From: Methylomonas sp. UP202
GTDB lineage: Bacteria; Pseudomonadota; Gammaproteobacteria; Methylococcales; Methylomonadaceae
Reading direction: 5' to 3'
DNA length: 64,000 nt
NCBI RefSeq assembly: GCF_029910655.1
Contig: NZ_CP123897.1
Span: forward strand, 5,462,924 to 5,526,923
In this document: positions 1 to 8,755 of the stretch, in pieces
Layout: each line of letters begins with the position of its first letter
Position numbering within the stretch: the stretch's first letter is position 1
Notes under the pieces: generated by a model
The model's database searches: none
Told to the model about the DNA's origin: nothing
What the model saw: the letters and a program-made list of their open reading frames with translations, nothing else
Program-made: the position numbers and the translations under genes

Positions 1-1234
1 ACGCTTCACCAACCAGTTTTTCGATCAGATCTTTTTCGAAGCCAGCGCCGGTACTGGAAAGGTCTTTCTGGCCAAAATAGATCGGTTTGTGCAAAACCGT
101 TTCTCGAATCGATACACCCGGTTGTAGTTGCTCGTTCACATAAACATCAGGCCGCTCGTTTAAAATTCGGCGGATTTGATAAGGCTGACCACGACGGTCC
201 ACCGCATCAATAGTAATTTTGCCGCCACTACGGAGTAGGTACTTAACCAGACCTTCTTTGTATTCAACATCAGAGGCTTTTTCGCCAAACGGGATATTCA
301 GCGCGTAACGAATACCCTCCAGCACCGACGATTTACCGCTGCCTCTAATGCCAATCAAGGTATTCAATTCGGGCGATAGGCAAATTTCAGCCCCACCAAG
401 AGCTCCCGCACCCTCAAAACTAATTTTCGTAATATACGAGTGACTATATTTTGGTAGCTCTTTGCACACACGATTAACATAGTCATGCAACGCGAATTTG
501 ACGGCTTCAAAACTGTGATCGCCCAGTTTTAAGTAACAAGCTTCTTTTCTGGCAGCCATGTCGCCAAGTTTTTTGGCGTCGCATCCCTCAACTTCGGCAG
601 GATAAAGATTGCCCAATGCCTGTTGTATTTTTAGCCGCTCATCATGGGTACGTACTTTTTGAAAACCGGCTACTCTACGCCTAACGGTCTCATTTTCAAA
701 TAACTCTTTAATTCGGCCTACAGCTAAGCCCCCCCATAAACCGTTAGGTGCTTCCACATGAGCGAATACCAAGAAATAGTCTTTGTGGAATTTATCCAGT
801 TCTCTGATGGTATCCACAATGTCGTGATTCGACCGGGCATTTTCATTTTCGAAATTAGCTTGGCCTGAAAACGTCACGTTTAAAAAATTCTGGATATAGT
901 TAGCGTGCTCCCGCTCGCAGATCCATTCATCCGCAAACACCACCAGCGTATGCACACCGGCCTGACCATCTTTTATTGACAACTCGACGCCCGGCAATAA
1001 ACCAACACCCGATTTACGCGCCTTTTTTCTGAGGTTTTTAAACTCCTCAAGATCAAATTTATTGTGATTGGTAATTGCCCCAAGTTGGATGCCTGCGCCG
1101 ACTAATGCGGCGACATAATCGTTCAGATAACTATTCTCTTCGCCTTGATAGCTAAACTCTTTATCGGCGCGAGTATGCAAATGAAAATCCGCTTTTAACC
1201 AACGGCTACCATTCAAAAATACCTGATTACTCAT
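1..1234 (-). CDS. PHP domain-ATPase, TrlF-like (5' part only, runs off window)
   Basis: The gene begins at an ATG ending at 1234 and is still open at the left edge, so only about 411 N-terminal residues are seen. Translation starts MSNQVFLNGSRWLKADFHLHTRAD, where DFHLHT is the first metal-binding motif of PHP phosphoesterases; ITNHN follows about 40 residues later. Further in, IGIRGSGKSS (around 300-360) is a Walker A loop, so an ATPase domain follows the PHP domain. This order is that of TrlF-family PHP-AAA proteins, some of which are found in defence loci. Metal-dependent phosphoesterase or nuclease activity is inferred from the family. The missing C-terminal half prevents a firmer call. 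Confidence 0.75.
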   Translation of the reverse strand, partial: MSNQVFLNGSRWLKADFHLHTRADKEFSYQGEENSYLNDYVAALVGAGIQLGAITNHNKFDLEEFKNLRKKARKSGVGLLPGVELSIKDGQAGVHTLVVFADEWICEREHANYIQNFLNVTFSGQANFENENARSNHDIVDTIRELDKFHKDYFLVFAHVEAPNGLWGGLAVGRIKELFENETVRRRVAGFQKVRTHDERLKIQQALGNLYPAEVEGCDAKKLGDMAARKEACYLKLGDHSFEAVKFALHDYVNRVCKELPKYSHSYITKISFEGAGALGGAEICLSPELNTLIGIRGSGKSSVLEGIRYALNIPFGEKASDVEYKEGLVKYLLRSGGKITIDAVDRRGQPYQIRRILNERPDVYVNEQLQPGVSIRETVLHKPIYFGQKDLSSTGAGFEKDLIEKLVGEA

Positions 1235-1249
1235 TGGATATACCCCCTA

Positions 1250-1435
1250 CTATCGCTTGCCCACAAGTTCGTCTCCGTTTTCATCTCGTATTTTAACCGT
1301 TAGTATCACCCATGTATTATGCTTTGCCTGATTTTTGGCACTTTGTTTTGGCGCTGTCGAGGCGTTATAAACAGCGAGCAAATACTTTCCGCAGTCCAGG
1401 GGAAAATAGGTCAATTTTGAACATTGACCATCCAT
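1250..1435 (-). pseudogene. Possible 61-residue gene remnant upstream of the PHP-ATPase
   Basis: A short open frame ends 15 bases before the PHP-ATPase start, on the same strand, and its frame is closed by a TAG just upstream of its ATG. The C-terminal half (VILTVKIRDENGDELVGKR) reads like natural protein and ends where a preceding operon gene would be expected to end. It may be the tail of a lost upstream gene. I do not recognise a family, and it could also be chance. Confidence 0.25.
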
Positions 1436-1547
1436 TATTGAGACCTAACCCATGTCGCCGATTTGTATGTACCGCACGCTCACGGCAATACACCCAAAAG
1501 CGTTCCGTGACTCCGACCTTCAACCGGCTTCATCGCGCGCCTCCTCA

Positions 1548-2927
1548 TCAGCATTCGATCAAATTCACCGCCAAGCCGCCGCGCGAGGTTTCCTTGTATT
1601 TGGTTTTCATGTCGGCGCCGGTTTCGCGCATGGTCTTGATGACCTTGTCCAGCGATACGAAATGCTTGCCGTCGCCGCGTAGCGCGATCCGCGCGGCGTT
1701 GATGGCCTTGACCGAGCCCATCGCGTTGCGTTCGATGCAAGGCACTTGCACCAGGCCGCCGACCGGATCGCAGGTTAGGCCCAGATTGTGTTCCATGCCG
1801 ATTTCGGCGGCATTTTCGACTTGCTCCGGGGTGCCGCCCAGGACTTCGGCCAAGGCGCCGGCCGCCATCGAACAGGCCACGCCGATCTCGCCCTGGCAAC
1901 CGACTTCGGCACCGGACAGCGAAGCGTTTTCCTTGTACAAAATCGCGATCGCCGCCGCCGTCAACAGGAAGCGGATCACGCCGTCTTCGCTGGCGTCCGG
2001 GCAAAACCGCCAGTAATAATGCAGCACCGCCGGGATGATGCCGGCCGCGCCGTTGGTCGGCGCGGTGACGACCCGGCCGCCGGCGGCGTTCTCCTCGCTA
2101 ACCGCCAACGCGAATAGATTGACCCATTCCATCGTGCCGACCGGTAGGTTCGGCGTCTGGCTGGGAATTTCGCCGGTCAATTGCCGGTGCAGATTGGCGG
2201 CGCGGCGCTTGACCTTCATGCCGCCCGGCAAAATGCCTTCCTCGTGCAAGCCGCGTTCGACGCAAGCCTGCATCACGTGCCAGATGTTCAGCAATTTGGC
2301 GCGGATTTGCTCCTCGCTTTGCCAGGCTTTTTCGTTGCTCAGCATCAGCTCGCTGATCGGCTTGCGGTGGGTGTGGCAAAGCTTCAGCAGCGCGGCGCCG
2401 GTGCGAAACGGGTAGGGCAAGCGGGTATCGTCGTGGGTCAGTTGGTCCAGCGCCGCCGCCGCGTCGGTGACGACGAAGCCGCCGCCGACCGAATAAAAAT
2501 CCGCTTGGGCCAATTCGGCGGCGTCCGCGTCGAACACGCTGAAGCGCATGCCGTTGGCGTGATAGGGCAGCGCCTTGCGGTGAAACAGCAAGTCGGCTTT
2601 TTCGTTAAACGGCAACGGATAACGTTGCAGCAGGTTCAACAGGCCGGTATCGCGGATTGCCGCCAAGCGGGTCGGGATAATCGCCGGATCGATCAAGTCC
2701 GGCGCCTCGCCTTCCAGGCCTAGCATCACCGCCTTGTCGCTGCCGTGCCCCTTGCCGGTGGCGCCCAACGAGCCGAACAGCTCGATTTTGACCCGGCGTA
2801 TCGCCGGCGCGATACCGCGCTGCTCCATGTTGGCGGCAAAGGTCGCCGCCGCCCGCATCGGCCCGACCGTATGCGAACTGGACGGGCCGATGCCGATTTT
2901 AAAAATGTCGAAAACGCTGATTGCCAT
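1548..2927 (-). CDS. sdaA: L-serine dehydratase (L-serine ammonia-lyase)
   Basis: 459 residues, full length for the single-chain bacterial enzyme. It deaminates L-serine to pyruvate and ammonia in the cytoplasm. The N-terminus ([20 protein letters not shown]) is the family signature of the beta domain. The alpha domain has the serine-binding loop [11 protein letters not shown] and the cysteines that hold the oxygen-labile 4Fe-4S cluster, in [17 protein letters not shown] and PCIERNAMG. It stands alone; the next gene to the right is divergent. Confidence 0.96.
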   Translation of the reverse strand: MAISVFDIFKIGIGPSSSHTVGPMRAAATFAANMEQRGIAPAIRRVKIELFGSLGATGKGHGSDKAVMLGLEGEAPDLIDPAIIPTRLAAIRDTGLLNLLQRYPLPFNEKADLLFHRKALPYHANGMRFSVFDADAAELAQADFYSVGGGFVVTDAAAALDQLTHDDTRLPYPFRTGAALLKLCHTHRKPISELMLSNEKAWQSEEQIRAKLLNIWHVMQACVERGLHEEGILPGGMKVKRRAANLHRQLTGEIPSQTPNLPVGTMEWVNLFALAVSEENAAGGRVVTAPTNGAAGIIPAVLHYYWRFCPDASEDGVIRFLLTAAAIAILYKENASLSGAEVGCQGEIGVACSMAAGALAEVLGGTPEQVENAAEIGMEHNLGLTCDPVGGLVQVPCIERNAMGSVKAINAARIALRGDGKHFVSLDKVIKTMRETGADMKTKYKETSRGGLAVNLIEC

Positions 2928-3123
2928 GAAGGTTGCCCGAAATTCGAAAGGAATATCGGCAGTTTACCAATTGCAGCGCAAAACGCCGCGTCGATCGGCA
3001 TTCTGGGCGGCACCCGGCCGGCAAACGGCGGCGAACGGTTTCTCTCTTAGCCGCGAACATCGCACGGACCCCAGACGAATGCGATAATCGCGCCCACCCT
3101 TTGCCAAGCATTCGAAGTCCGCG

Positions 3124-3777
3124 ATGACCAACCCAACCGACCCCGCAGCCTTCCTGGCCGCCAGCGAATACATCGACTGGCGGCATCCGGCCGTTTTGGC
3201 CCAAGCCGCCGTTTTGGCGGCCGGCGCGGACGGCGATGAAGACATCGCCAAACGCTGCTTCGAATTCGTCCGCGACCGCATCCAACACAGTTGGGATTAC
3301 CGCAAAAACCCGGTGACCTGCCGCGCCTCCGAGGTTTTAAGCCACGCCACCGGCTATTGTTACGCCAAGAGCCATTTGCTGGCCGCGTTGCTGCGCGCCA
3401 ACCGAATTCCGGCCGGCTTGTGCTACCAGCGCCTATCTCTAGACGGCGACATTCCGCCGTATTGTCTGCACGGCTTGAACGCGGTGTATTTAACCGACCA
3501 CGGTTGGTACCGGCTCGACGCGCGCGGCAACAAAGCCGGCGTCGCCGCCGAGTTTTGCCCGCCGACCGAACGCTTGGCCTTCGAACCGCGCGCGCCAGGC
3601 GAAACCGACATCGCCGGCATTTGGGCCGAACCGCTGCCGCCGGTAATCCGGGCCTTGACCGCGCACGCCGACATCGAACAGGTTTACCGCCATTTACCCG
3701 ATTTCGAGCCTGGCGATCTTGGCCCGGCCTTGCTCCCGTTCCACGGCCAACGCAATGGCGCGCATCAAGTGCCATAG
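3124..3777 (+). CDS. Transglutaminase-like (papain fold) family protein
   Basis: 217 residues. The papain-type triad is visible: Cys in GYCYAKSHLLAALLR (about residue 79), His in YCLHGLNAVYL (about 118) and Asp in YRLDARGNK (about 132). This is the compact bacterial transglutaminase-like domain with no signal peptide, so a cytoplasmic cysteine peptidase or transglutaminase-type activity is expected; the substrate is unknown. It heads a tight rightward group with the PaiB-like and CYTH genes and shares their GC-rich codon use. Confidence 0.85.
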   Translation: MTNPTDPAAFLAASEYIDWRHPAVLAQAAVLAAGADGDEDIAKRCFEFVRDRIQHSWDYRKNPVTCRASEVLSHATGYCYAKSHLLAALLRANRIPAGLCYQRLSLDGDIPPYCLHGLNAVYLTDHGWYRLDARGNKAGVAAEFCPPTERLAFEPRAPGETDIAGIWAEPLPPVIRALTAHADIEQVYRHLPDFEPGDLGPALLPFHGQRNGAHQVP

Positions 3778-3821
3778 CCCGGCTTCCCAACGCATCCTCC
3801 CAACCATCGCCGCTGAGCCCC

Positions 3822-4475
3822 ATGTACAGTCCCGAACAGTTCGCCGAACCCCGCATAGAAGTCATGCAAGACCTAATCCGCCAATACCCGTTGGCGACAC
3901 TGGTGACGCTGGCCGGCGACGGTCTGAACGCCAACCACATTCCGCTGCATTTATGCGGCGACGGCTCGGCCTACGGCTGCTTGCGCGGTCACGTCGCCAG
4001 AGCCAACCCGCTGTGGCGCGCCGACGAGTCGTCCGCGGAACTACTGGCGATTTTCCAAGCCCCGAATGCCTATATTTCGCCTAGCTGGTACGCCAGCAAA
4101 CGCGAAACCGGTCGGGTGGTGCCGACTTGGAATTATGCCGCCGTCCACGCCTATGGCCGTTTGCGGGCCGTGGACGATCCGGCCTGGATACTCGATCAAA
4201 TAGTGGCTATGACGGCGGCACAGGAGGCGGCGTTTACCGAGCCTTGGGCCGTCGCCGACGCCCCGGCGGATTTTACCGAACGCCTGCTGACCCAAATCGT
4301 CGGCATCGAAATCCGGATAACCCGCTTGCTGGGCAAATGGAAAGTCAGCCAAAATCAACCGGCGGCGAACCGGAGCAGCGTGATCGCCGGTTTACGCGAA
4401 ACCGGGCACGAAAGCATGGCCGACTTGGTTGCGGAACGCTCCGAACCCGCCGCCCGCAACCCACCCGAAACTTGA
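3822..4475 (+). CDS. FMN-binding negative transcriptional regulator, PaiB family
   Basis: 217 residues from the ATG at 3822; the reading frame stays open further upstream but that part overlaps the transglutaminase-like gene in another frame. The start MYSPEQFAE, then LATLVT and NHIPLHL, FQAPNAYISPSWY and VVPTWNYAAVHAYG, are typical of the PaiB/FMN-binding split-barrel family, which in Bacillus takes part in control of protease and sporulation genes. In proteobacteria the role is less clear and flavin-dependent redox chemistry is possible. It lies 44 bases after the preceding gene and 14 before the CYTH gene. Confidence 0.9.
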   Translation: MYSPEQFAEPRIEVMQDLIRQYPLATLVTLAGDGLNANHIPLHLCGDGSAYGCLRGHVARANPLWRADESSAELLAIFQAPNAYISPSWYASKRETGRVVPTWNYAAVHAYGRLRAVDDPAWILDQIVAMTAAQEAAFTEPWAVADAPADFTERLLTQIVGIEIRITRLLGKWKVSQNQPAANRSSVIAGLRETGHESMADLVAERSEPAARNPPET

Positions 4476-4489
4476 ACGACGGACCTCAT

Positions 4490-5059
4490 ATGGCCAGAAA
4501 CATCGAAATCAAAGCCCGAATCGCCAGCGTCACCGCGCTGCTGCCGCTGGTCGCCGGTATCGCCGATCAGGGACCGTTCACGCTGACACAGGACGACACC
4601 TTTTTTCAGTGTCCGAACGGCCGCCTCAAGTTGCGGGCGTTTTCCGACAACAGCGGCGAACTGATTTTCTACCAGCGTCCGGATCAAGCCGGACCGAAAA
4701 CTTCGTTCTACCGAATCTCGCCCACCGACGCGCCGGCCAGCCTGCGCGACGCGCTGACGCTGGCCTACGGCACCATCGGCCGGGTCCGCAAGCAGCGCAC
4801 CTTGTTCTTGGTCGGCCGCACCCGCATCCATTTGGATCAGGTCGAAGGCTTGGGCGATTTTCTGGAGTTGGAAGTGGTATTGAACGACGCCGAAAGCGAA
4901 GCCGTTGGCCGAGCGGTCGCCGACGACTTGATCGCGGCGTTGGACATACGCCCGGAACAATTGCTGGCCGCCGCTTACCTGGATCTGCTGGCCGAGGCTC
5001 GGCCTTCCGAGGATTCGGTGGCGAACCCGAGTCGCGACGATGAAACGCCATCTGCTTAG
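4490..5059 (+). CDS. CYTH domain protein (class IV adenylate cyclase / triphosphatase family)
   Basis: 189 residues from ATG 4490; the longer upstream extension overlaps the PaiB-like gene and is rejected. The CYTH signature is at the N-terminus (ARNIEIKARI), followed by TFFQCPNGRLKLR, ELIFYQRPD, TRIHLDQVEGLGDFLELEVVL, which place the alternating acidic and basic residues of the triphosphate tunnel. The family includes CyaB adenylate cyclases and thiamine or inorganic triphosphatases; which substrate is used here cannot be told from sequence alone. The 3' end overlaps the small membrane protein gene. Confidence 0.88.
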   Translation: MARNIEIKARIASVTALLPLVAGIADQGPFTLTQDDTFFQCPNGRLKLRAFSDNSGELIFYQRPDQAGPKTSFYRISPTDAPASLRDALTLAYGTIGRVRKQRTLFLVGRTRIHLDQVEGLGDFLELEVVLNDAESEAVGRAVADDLIAALDIRPEQLLAAAYLDLLAEARPSEDSVANPSRDDETPSA

Positions 5060-5207
5060 CGCCGCGCTACTGCTGATCGCGCTCGCCTGCTATGGGGCCG
5101 GCTATGCCGGCGCCGGCACGATAGCGTTCGCGGTCGGCGGCGTTTTCGAGGCCGGGTTTTGGTACCGGATTTTGTTCGGGTCGATGGCGGACAAAGAAAA
5201 AGAGTAG
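5040..5207 (+). CDS. Small membrane protein, 55 residues, unknown function
   Basis: The ATG at 5040 overlaps the last 20 bases of the CYTH gene in another frame, a coupling typical of operons. The product begins MKRHLLSAALLLIALACYG, then glycine/alanine-rich AGYAGAGTIAFAVGGVFEAG and a charged tail ending ADKEKE. It has one or two hydrophobic segments and so is probably inner-membrane. No family is recognised. Coding potential is supported by the overlap and by composition matching the neighbours. Confidence 0.55.
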   Translation: MKRHLLSAALLLIALACYGAGYAGAGTIAFAVGGVFEAGFWYRILFGSMADKEKE

Positions 5208-5374
5208 GCGATTATCTTGGTCAGGGATGGACATTAGCCGGTTTTGATCTAACTTCAGATGTCGGAAATCGGAAATCGCAAGCCGAATCGACCATTACCC
5301 AAACAGCGCCGCGCGAACCGCCGTCGCCCCCTTCACACCCGCCAATCCAACCAGCCTATCGCCTAGGAGACATC

Positions 5375-6004
5375 ATGCCATCGAAAACTCTCCCCCAACA
5401 AAACGGCAATTCTTGCGCGGCGCATTGCACGGTCATTGCGATCGCCGAACTTTCTAACAATCAGCTGTGTTTGGACCAGACATTTGCCGAAAAAACCGTC
5501 TGGCCGGCCATCCAATTCGTATCCACGGGCGGTTTGGCGCCCGGAATCGACCAGCTCGCCGCCGCCAAAAATAGCGACCCGCGCAAAATCATCACCGAAA
5601 CCGACAAAATCTCGAACAAGACGGTAAAGGCCGAGTTGGTTTGCGACGATAGCCAAAAGACCGGCGCGCTGGTTTACGTAACCGACCTCGCAACAAAACA
5701 AGGGCTGGGTTCGCTGTTTAATTTGATTAAAGGCGGCGGGACAAGCACCAGCCTTACGCTAACCGACGGCGTTTTCTATAACGCCAGTTACTTGATGTTT
5801 AACGGTGCCAAAGCAGCCACCGGCACCTTTACCGGTATGCACAATATCTTGGTGACCCGCGAAGGCGGCAAGGATTACTACTACAACCCCAACGAAAACA
5901 AACCCGGCTGGAATCTAACTTCGGATTGGAAAATACTCGACAACCAAAACGGCGGAAACCACAGCTACGTGTTCACGGGCGTTTGCGTGGAGATGAAAAA
6001 GTAG
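5375..6004 (+). CDS. Putative cysteine peptidase, C39-like fold
   Basis: 209 residues from ATG 5375, chosen because AGGAGA lies six bases upstream. The N-terminus has NGNSCAAHCTVIAIAEL, the position and setting of a papain/C39-type nucleophile Cys (about residue 13). A later GMHNILVTREGGKDYYYNPNEN supplies a His and an Asn in the arrangement of the C39-like family (His, beta strands, then Asp/Asn-Pro). There is no signal peptide. Codon composition is less GC-rich than the upstream operon and 167 bases separate them, so it may be a separate acquisition. Secreted effector or stand-alone peptidase are both possible; this is inference. Confidence 0.5.
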   Translation: MPSKTLPQQNGNSCAAHCTVIAIAELSNNQLCLDQTFAEKTVWPAIQFVSTGGLAPGIDQLAAAKNSDPRKIITETDKISNKTVKAELVCDDSQKTGALVYVTDLATKQGLGSLFNLIKGGGTSTSLTLTDGVFYNASYLMFNGAKAATGTFTGMHNILVTREGGKDYYYNPNENKPGWNLTSDWKILDNQNGGNHSYVFTGVCVEMKK

Positions 6005-6111
6005 GGCAAGTTGACAATCAAAAAAAGGATTTCGCGCTGAGCATGAAACACGTCCTTCCGGGAGAGGCTTTAACTGCGATTACCGGTGTGTCGGCCGGAT
6101 AATACCTAGGC

Positions 6112-6696
6112 TCAACGGTCGGTCGGGCACTCCGCCGCCGATGGCAACAGCCCGTCCGTTTTGGCTTGGCGCAATGCCTTGAGCGAGTTCGGCCAAAAAT
6201 AAATTTCGCCGACCGAGCCGTCGTAGACCGAAACCCGCAGATCATCGGCACTCGAGTCCAAAGCCTTGCCGAGCTCGCCATCTCTGATCCAGACCCATTG
6301 CTTGCGCTCGACGTGCAAGCATTCTCGCTGCATCGCCAGCACGTTGGCCGGCACGAACGGCACTTTCGCGACGAAGGTCAGAAACGGCGAGTCCGGCGAC
6401 CGGGACGGCCCGCGGATATTCGCATCGGTAAGCTCCACCAATCGATAGACGCAGTTCGACTCCTCGAAAAACTCCCTGGCGGCCGTCTCAATTGGCGATT
6501 CGCTACCTTCCCGCGTGCCGCCGAAATGCGCCCAACCTTGCCGTCCCGGCGCGTCGTCGAACGCCAACAGATGAAGAATCTGCCCATTCCGGCACGCATA
6601 CGCCGCAATGCCGGCCGGCGGCCCCGGTTCGGCAACGGATGAGCCGACGAGAAACCATAAAAATAAGGCAATAGGCACCGAAAGAATGAAGCGCAT
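6112..6696 (-). CDS. Exported Nudix hydrolase
   Basis: 194 residues. A clear signal peptide opens the protein (MRFILSVPIALFLWFLVGSSVAEP), so the enzyme should act in the periplasm. The Nudix box is at about residues 60-82: GTREGSE, seven residues, then REFFEES, matching GX5EX7REUXEE except that the usual final glycine is replaced. Nudix enzymes cleave nucleoside diphosphates linked to another group; most are cytoplasmic, so an exported one is unusual. Monocistronic by position; its 3' end faces the peptidase-like gene. Confidence 0.8.
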   Translation of the reverse strand: MRFILSVPIALFLWFLVGSSVAEPGPPAGIAAYACRNGQILHLLAFDDAPGRQGWAHFGGTREGSESPIETAAREFFEESNCVYRLVELTDANIRGPSRSPDSPFLTFVAKVPFVPANVLAMQRECLHVERKQWVWIRDGELGKALDSSADDLRVSVYDGSVGEIYFWPNSLKALRQAKTDGLLPSAAECPTDR

Positions 6697-6829
6697 GGTT
6701 CGAACTCCCCGAAGGCAATGTATCGATCGGCCAATACTATACGGCGACTTCTCGATGGCAAATAGCGATTTTCCGCCGCGTTAAAAATTCGCGACCGGCT
6801 GGTGTCCATGGCAATTGCCGAGTTATACG

Positions 6830-7000
6830 TCATAAGCTTTCGAACCATGCCGTATCAATGCTGACGCGTTCCACGAGTTCCGTTTTTACCCCGAGCGCCA
6901 ACTCTTTCAATTTCTCCGCTAACTCGTCGCCATCAACCAGATCGATTGGCGGCGCACCATCTCTGGTGGCTTCTTTATACGGGGAAACGTGAAAACTCAT
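6830..7000 (-). pseudogene. C-terminal remnant of an Mrr-type restriction endonuclease
   Basis: A 56-codon frame (MSFHVSPYKEATRDGAPPID, then LVDGDELAEKLKELALGV and a short tail ending DTAWFESL) resembles the end of Mrr-family methyl-directed restriction enzymes, where a strand with (R/P)IDLIDG is followed by the LL..LGV helix and a short tail. The catalytic core that would precede it is absent: the frame meets a stop a few codons upstream of the ATG. I therefore read this as a decayed gene. The homology is my recognition of the pattern, not a search result. Confidence 0.5.
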
Positions 7001-7091
7001 GAAACCATGGATACGGGCAATGCCTTCGCTTCAATTCCGCAATCCAGACGGCACGAACGAATCGAAGCTTGCCATCATCCGTGGCACTGGA

Positions 7092-7111
7092 TGCCCGCTT
7101 CCCGGCGGGCA
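7092..7111. repeat. REP-like hairpin
   Basis: TGCCCGC and GCGGGCA arms around a six-base loop, in the setting CACTGGATGCCCGCTTCCCGG, a dispersed repeat often seen between genes in gammaproteobacteria. It lies between the Mrr remnant and higA. Confidence 0.4.
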
Positions 7112-7147
7112 TGACGGTATCGCTAAATTCCGAAAACCTTATTGGAG

Positions 7148-7465
7148 TCAGGTGCTTTTCTTGAAATGATGAAAATCCTGAATGCTATCTAACTCAGCCT
7201 GTTCAAATTGCTGGGTTTGATAAAGATCCCAACGAATTTGTATATTCAGCCAAAAATCGGCGGACATGCCAAAAAAACGGGCGAGCCGTAAAGCAAGGCT
7301 GGAGTTAACGCTATCATTTTGCTGAATCAAATCCTCGATTTTTTGCAGAGGCACATGAATCGCTTCGGCCAATTGCTGACCCGTGATTTGCATCGGCTTT
7401 AAAAACTCTTCTTCCAACATTTCGCCCGGATGAGTGGGTTTTCTATGGGTTGGTATGCGTACCAT
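7148..7465 (-). CDS. higA: HigA family antitoxin
   Basis: 105 residues. PTHRKPTHPGEMLEEEFLKPM is the HigA N-terminal signature, followed by a helix-turn-helix (ITGQQLAEAIHVPLQKIEDL) and the typical SSLALRLARFFGMSADFWLNIQ. HigA binds and neutralises the HigB mRNA interferase and represses the operon. It follows the higB frame by 9 bases, the usual toxin-first order. Because higB carries a stop codon, this antitoxin may now act alone. Confidence 0.93.
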   Translation of the reverse strand: MVRIPTHRKPTHPGEMLEEEFLKPMQITGQQLAEAIHVPLQKIEDLIQQNDSVNSSLALRLARFFGMSADFWLNIQIRWDLYQTQQFEQAELDSIQDFHHFKKST

Positions 7466-7474
7466 GGGTCACCT

Positions 7475-7768
7475 CTAGTGGTAATCGACGATTTCGACCT
7501 CGTCCGGCCCTGACTCCGACCACTTGAAACAAATTCTAAACTGATCGTTAATGCGAATACTGTATTGCCCTTTTCTGTCCCCCGATAACGCTTCAAGACG
7601 ATTCCCCGGCGGAACCCTTAATTCCTCCAGAAAAATGGCCGAATCCAACTGATCAAGCTTTCTAGCTGCGATTCGCCAAATGGCTTGCGGGCAAGCTTTT
7701 CTGGCGATCGCCGAAGATACGCCGTTGAAAATATCTTCGGTAGCCTAATCTTTGAATGCAACGATCAT
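7475..7768 (-). pseudogene. higB: HigB (RelE-type mRNA interferase) with an in-frame TAG at codon 8
   Basis: Reading from ATG 7768 gives MIVAFKD, a TAG codon (7745-7747), then ATEDIFNG and a complete HigB body with [40 protein letters not shown] and QFRICFKW, ending EVEIVDYH. In intact HigB the residue at the stop is usually Lys or another charged residue (FKDKETE type), so one base change explains it. No ATG or GTG directly after the stop would restore the toxin. The rest shows no decay, so the mutation is recent, or is a sequencing error, or the stop is read through. Confidence 0.85.
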
Positions 7769-7876
7769 GAACACAGCTTAACAAGCATCGTTTAGTCCAT
7801 TAGCCAATGGATTCCCGGTAAACTCATCCGAAGCTTGGGGCGGCGAGCCTTACCCCATTCGAATCCCTCGCCCGTT

Positions 7877-8755
7877 TTAACCAGATAAACGCCGATACAA
7901 GGCCAGCACCCGCTCCGCGATCCCGCCGTCGCTGCAATACAACACGCCGCAATGGTTTAGATAAGTCGAGCCTTCCGGATTCAAGGCCAGCGGCCGGCCG
8001 CGCATGTCGCTAAACGGCGCGCCGGCTTCGCGAAACAGGCAGGCGGTGGCGGCATAGTCCCAGATGCTGCCGCCGCCGACTTGGGGTTTGGGGTATTTGA
8101 AGTAGCAAGCCGGGGTTTGCAGCGCCAGGCAGGCGTTCAGGGCCGCGCCGCCTTGCAGTTTCAGTTCGGTCTTTGCGTAGCCCAGTTCGGCGGCGATGCG
8201 CTCGAGCTCGGGCAAGGTCGCGGCGTAAAGCGGGTCGTCGGCGAAGCTTTTATCGGTGACGAAGGTCAGGATCGGGCTGCTTGGGGGCGCCGGCAACCGT
8301 TGCCGATTGCGCCAAGCGCCCCGGCCGGCAACGGCGCTATACAAGGTTTGGCTCAACGGGTCGTAGACCACGCCGATCGCCGGCGTGCCGTCGCGAGCCA
8401 CCAGCGCGATAGCCACCGAATAGCCCGGCACGCCTTCGATAAACGGCAAGGTGCCGTCCAGCGGGTCTATGCACCAGAAATAATCCTTGGCGAGCCGGGC
8501 CCGGTCGTCCGGACTTTCCTCGGACAGCAGAGCCAAGTCGTAATGCGCACAAGTCGGCAGCAGTACTTGCAAAATCGCATCCTGGCTCAGGTGATCGACT
8601 TCGGTGACCACTTGCGCGGCCAGGCTGGCGCCACCGGCCTTGGTGTTGACCGCGACGTCGCGCGCGGCGCGGCGGGAGATCAGTTGGCCGGCCTGATAGG
8701 CCGCCGAGATCGCGCATTGGCCGAGCAGGTGTAAATCCAGGTCGCTGAGTCGCAT
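7877..8755 (-). CDS. Inositol monophosphatase family / CysQ-like phosphatase
   Basis: 292 residues from ATG 8755; the frame is open further upstream but that part lies inside the kinase gene. Metal-binding motifs of the family are present: SEES (about 77), WCIDPLDGT (about 93) and SIWDYAAT (near 230). Mg2+-dependent removal of phosphate from inositol phosphate, a sugar phosphate or 3'-phosphoadenosine compounds is expected; the exact substrate cannot be told. The start overlaps the preceding kinase gene by 76 bases, so the two are translationally linked and may act on related compounds. Confidence 0.85.
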   Translation of the reverse strand: MRLSDLDLHLLGQCAISAAYQAGQLISRRAARDVAVNTKAGGASLAAQVVTEVDHLSQDAILQVLLPTCAHYDLALLSEESPDDRARLAKDYFWCIDPLDGTLPFIEGVPGYSVAIALVARDGTPAIGVVYDPLSQTLYSAVAGRGAWRNRQRLPAPPSSPILTFVTDKSFADDPLYAATLPELERIAAELGYAKTELKLQGGAALNACLALQTPACYFKYPKPQVGGGSIWDYAATACLFREAGAPFSDMRGRPLALNPEGSTYLNHCGVLYCSDGGIAERVLALYRRLSG

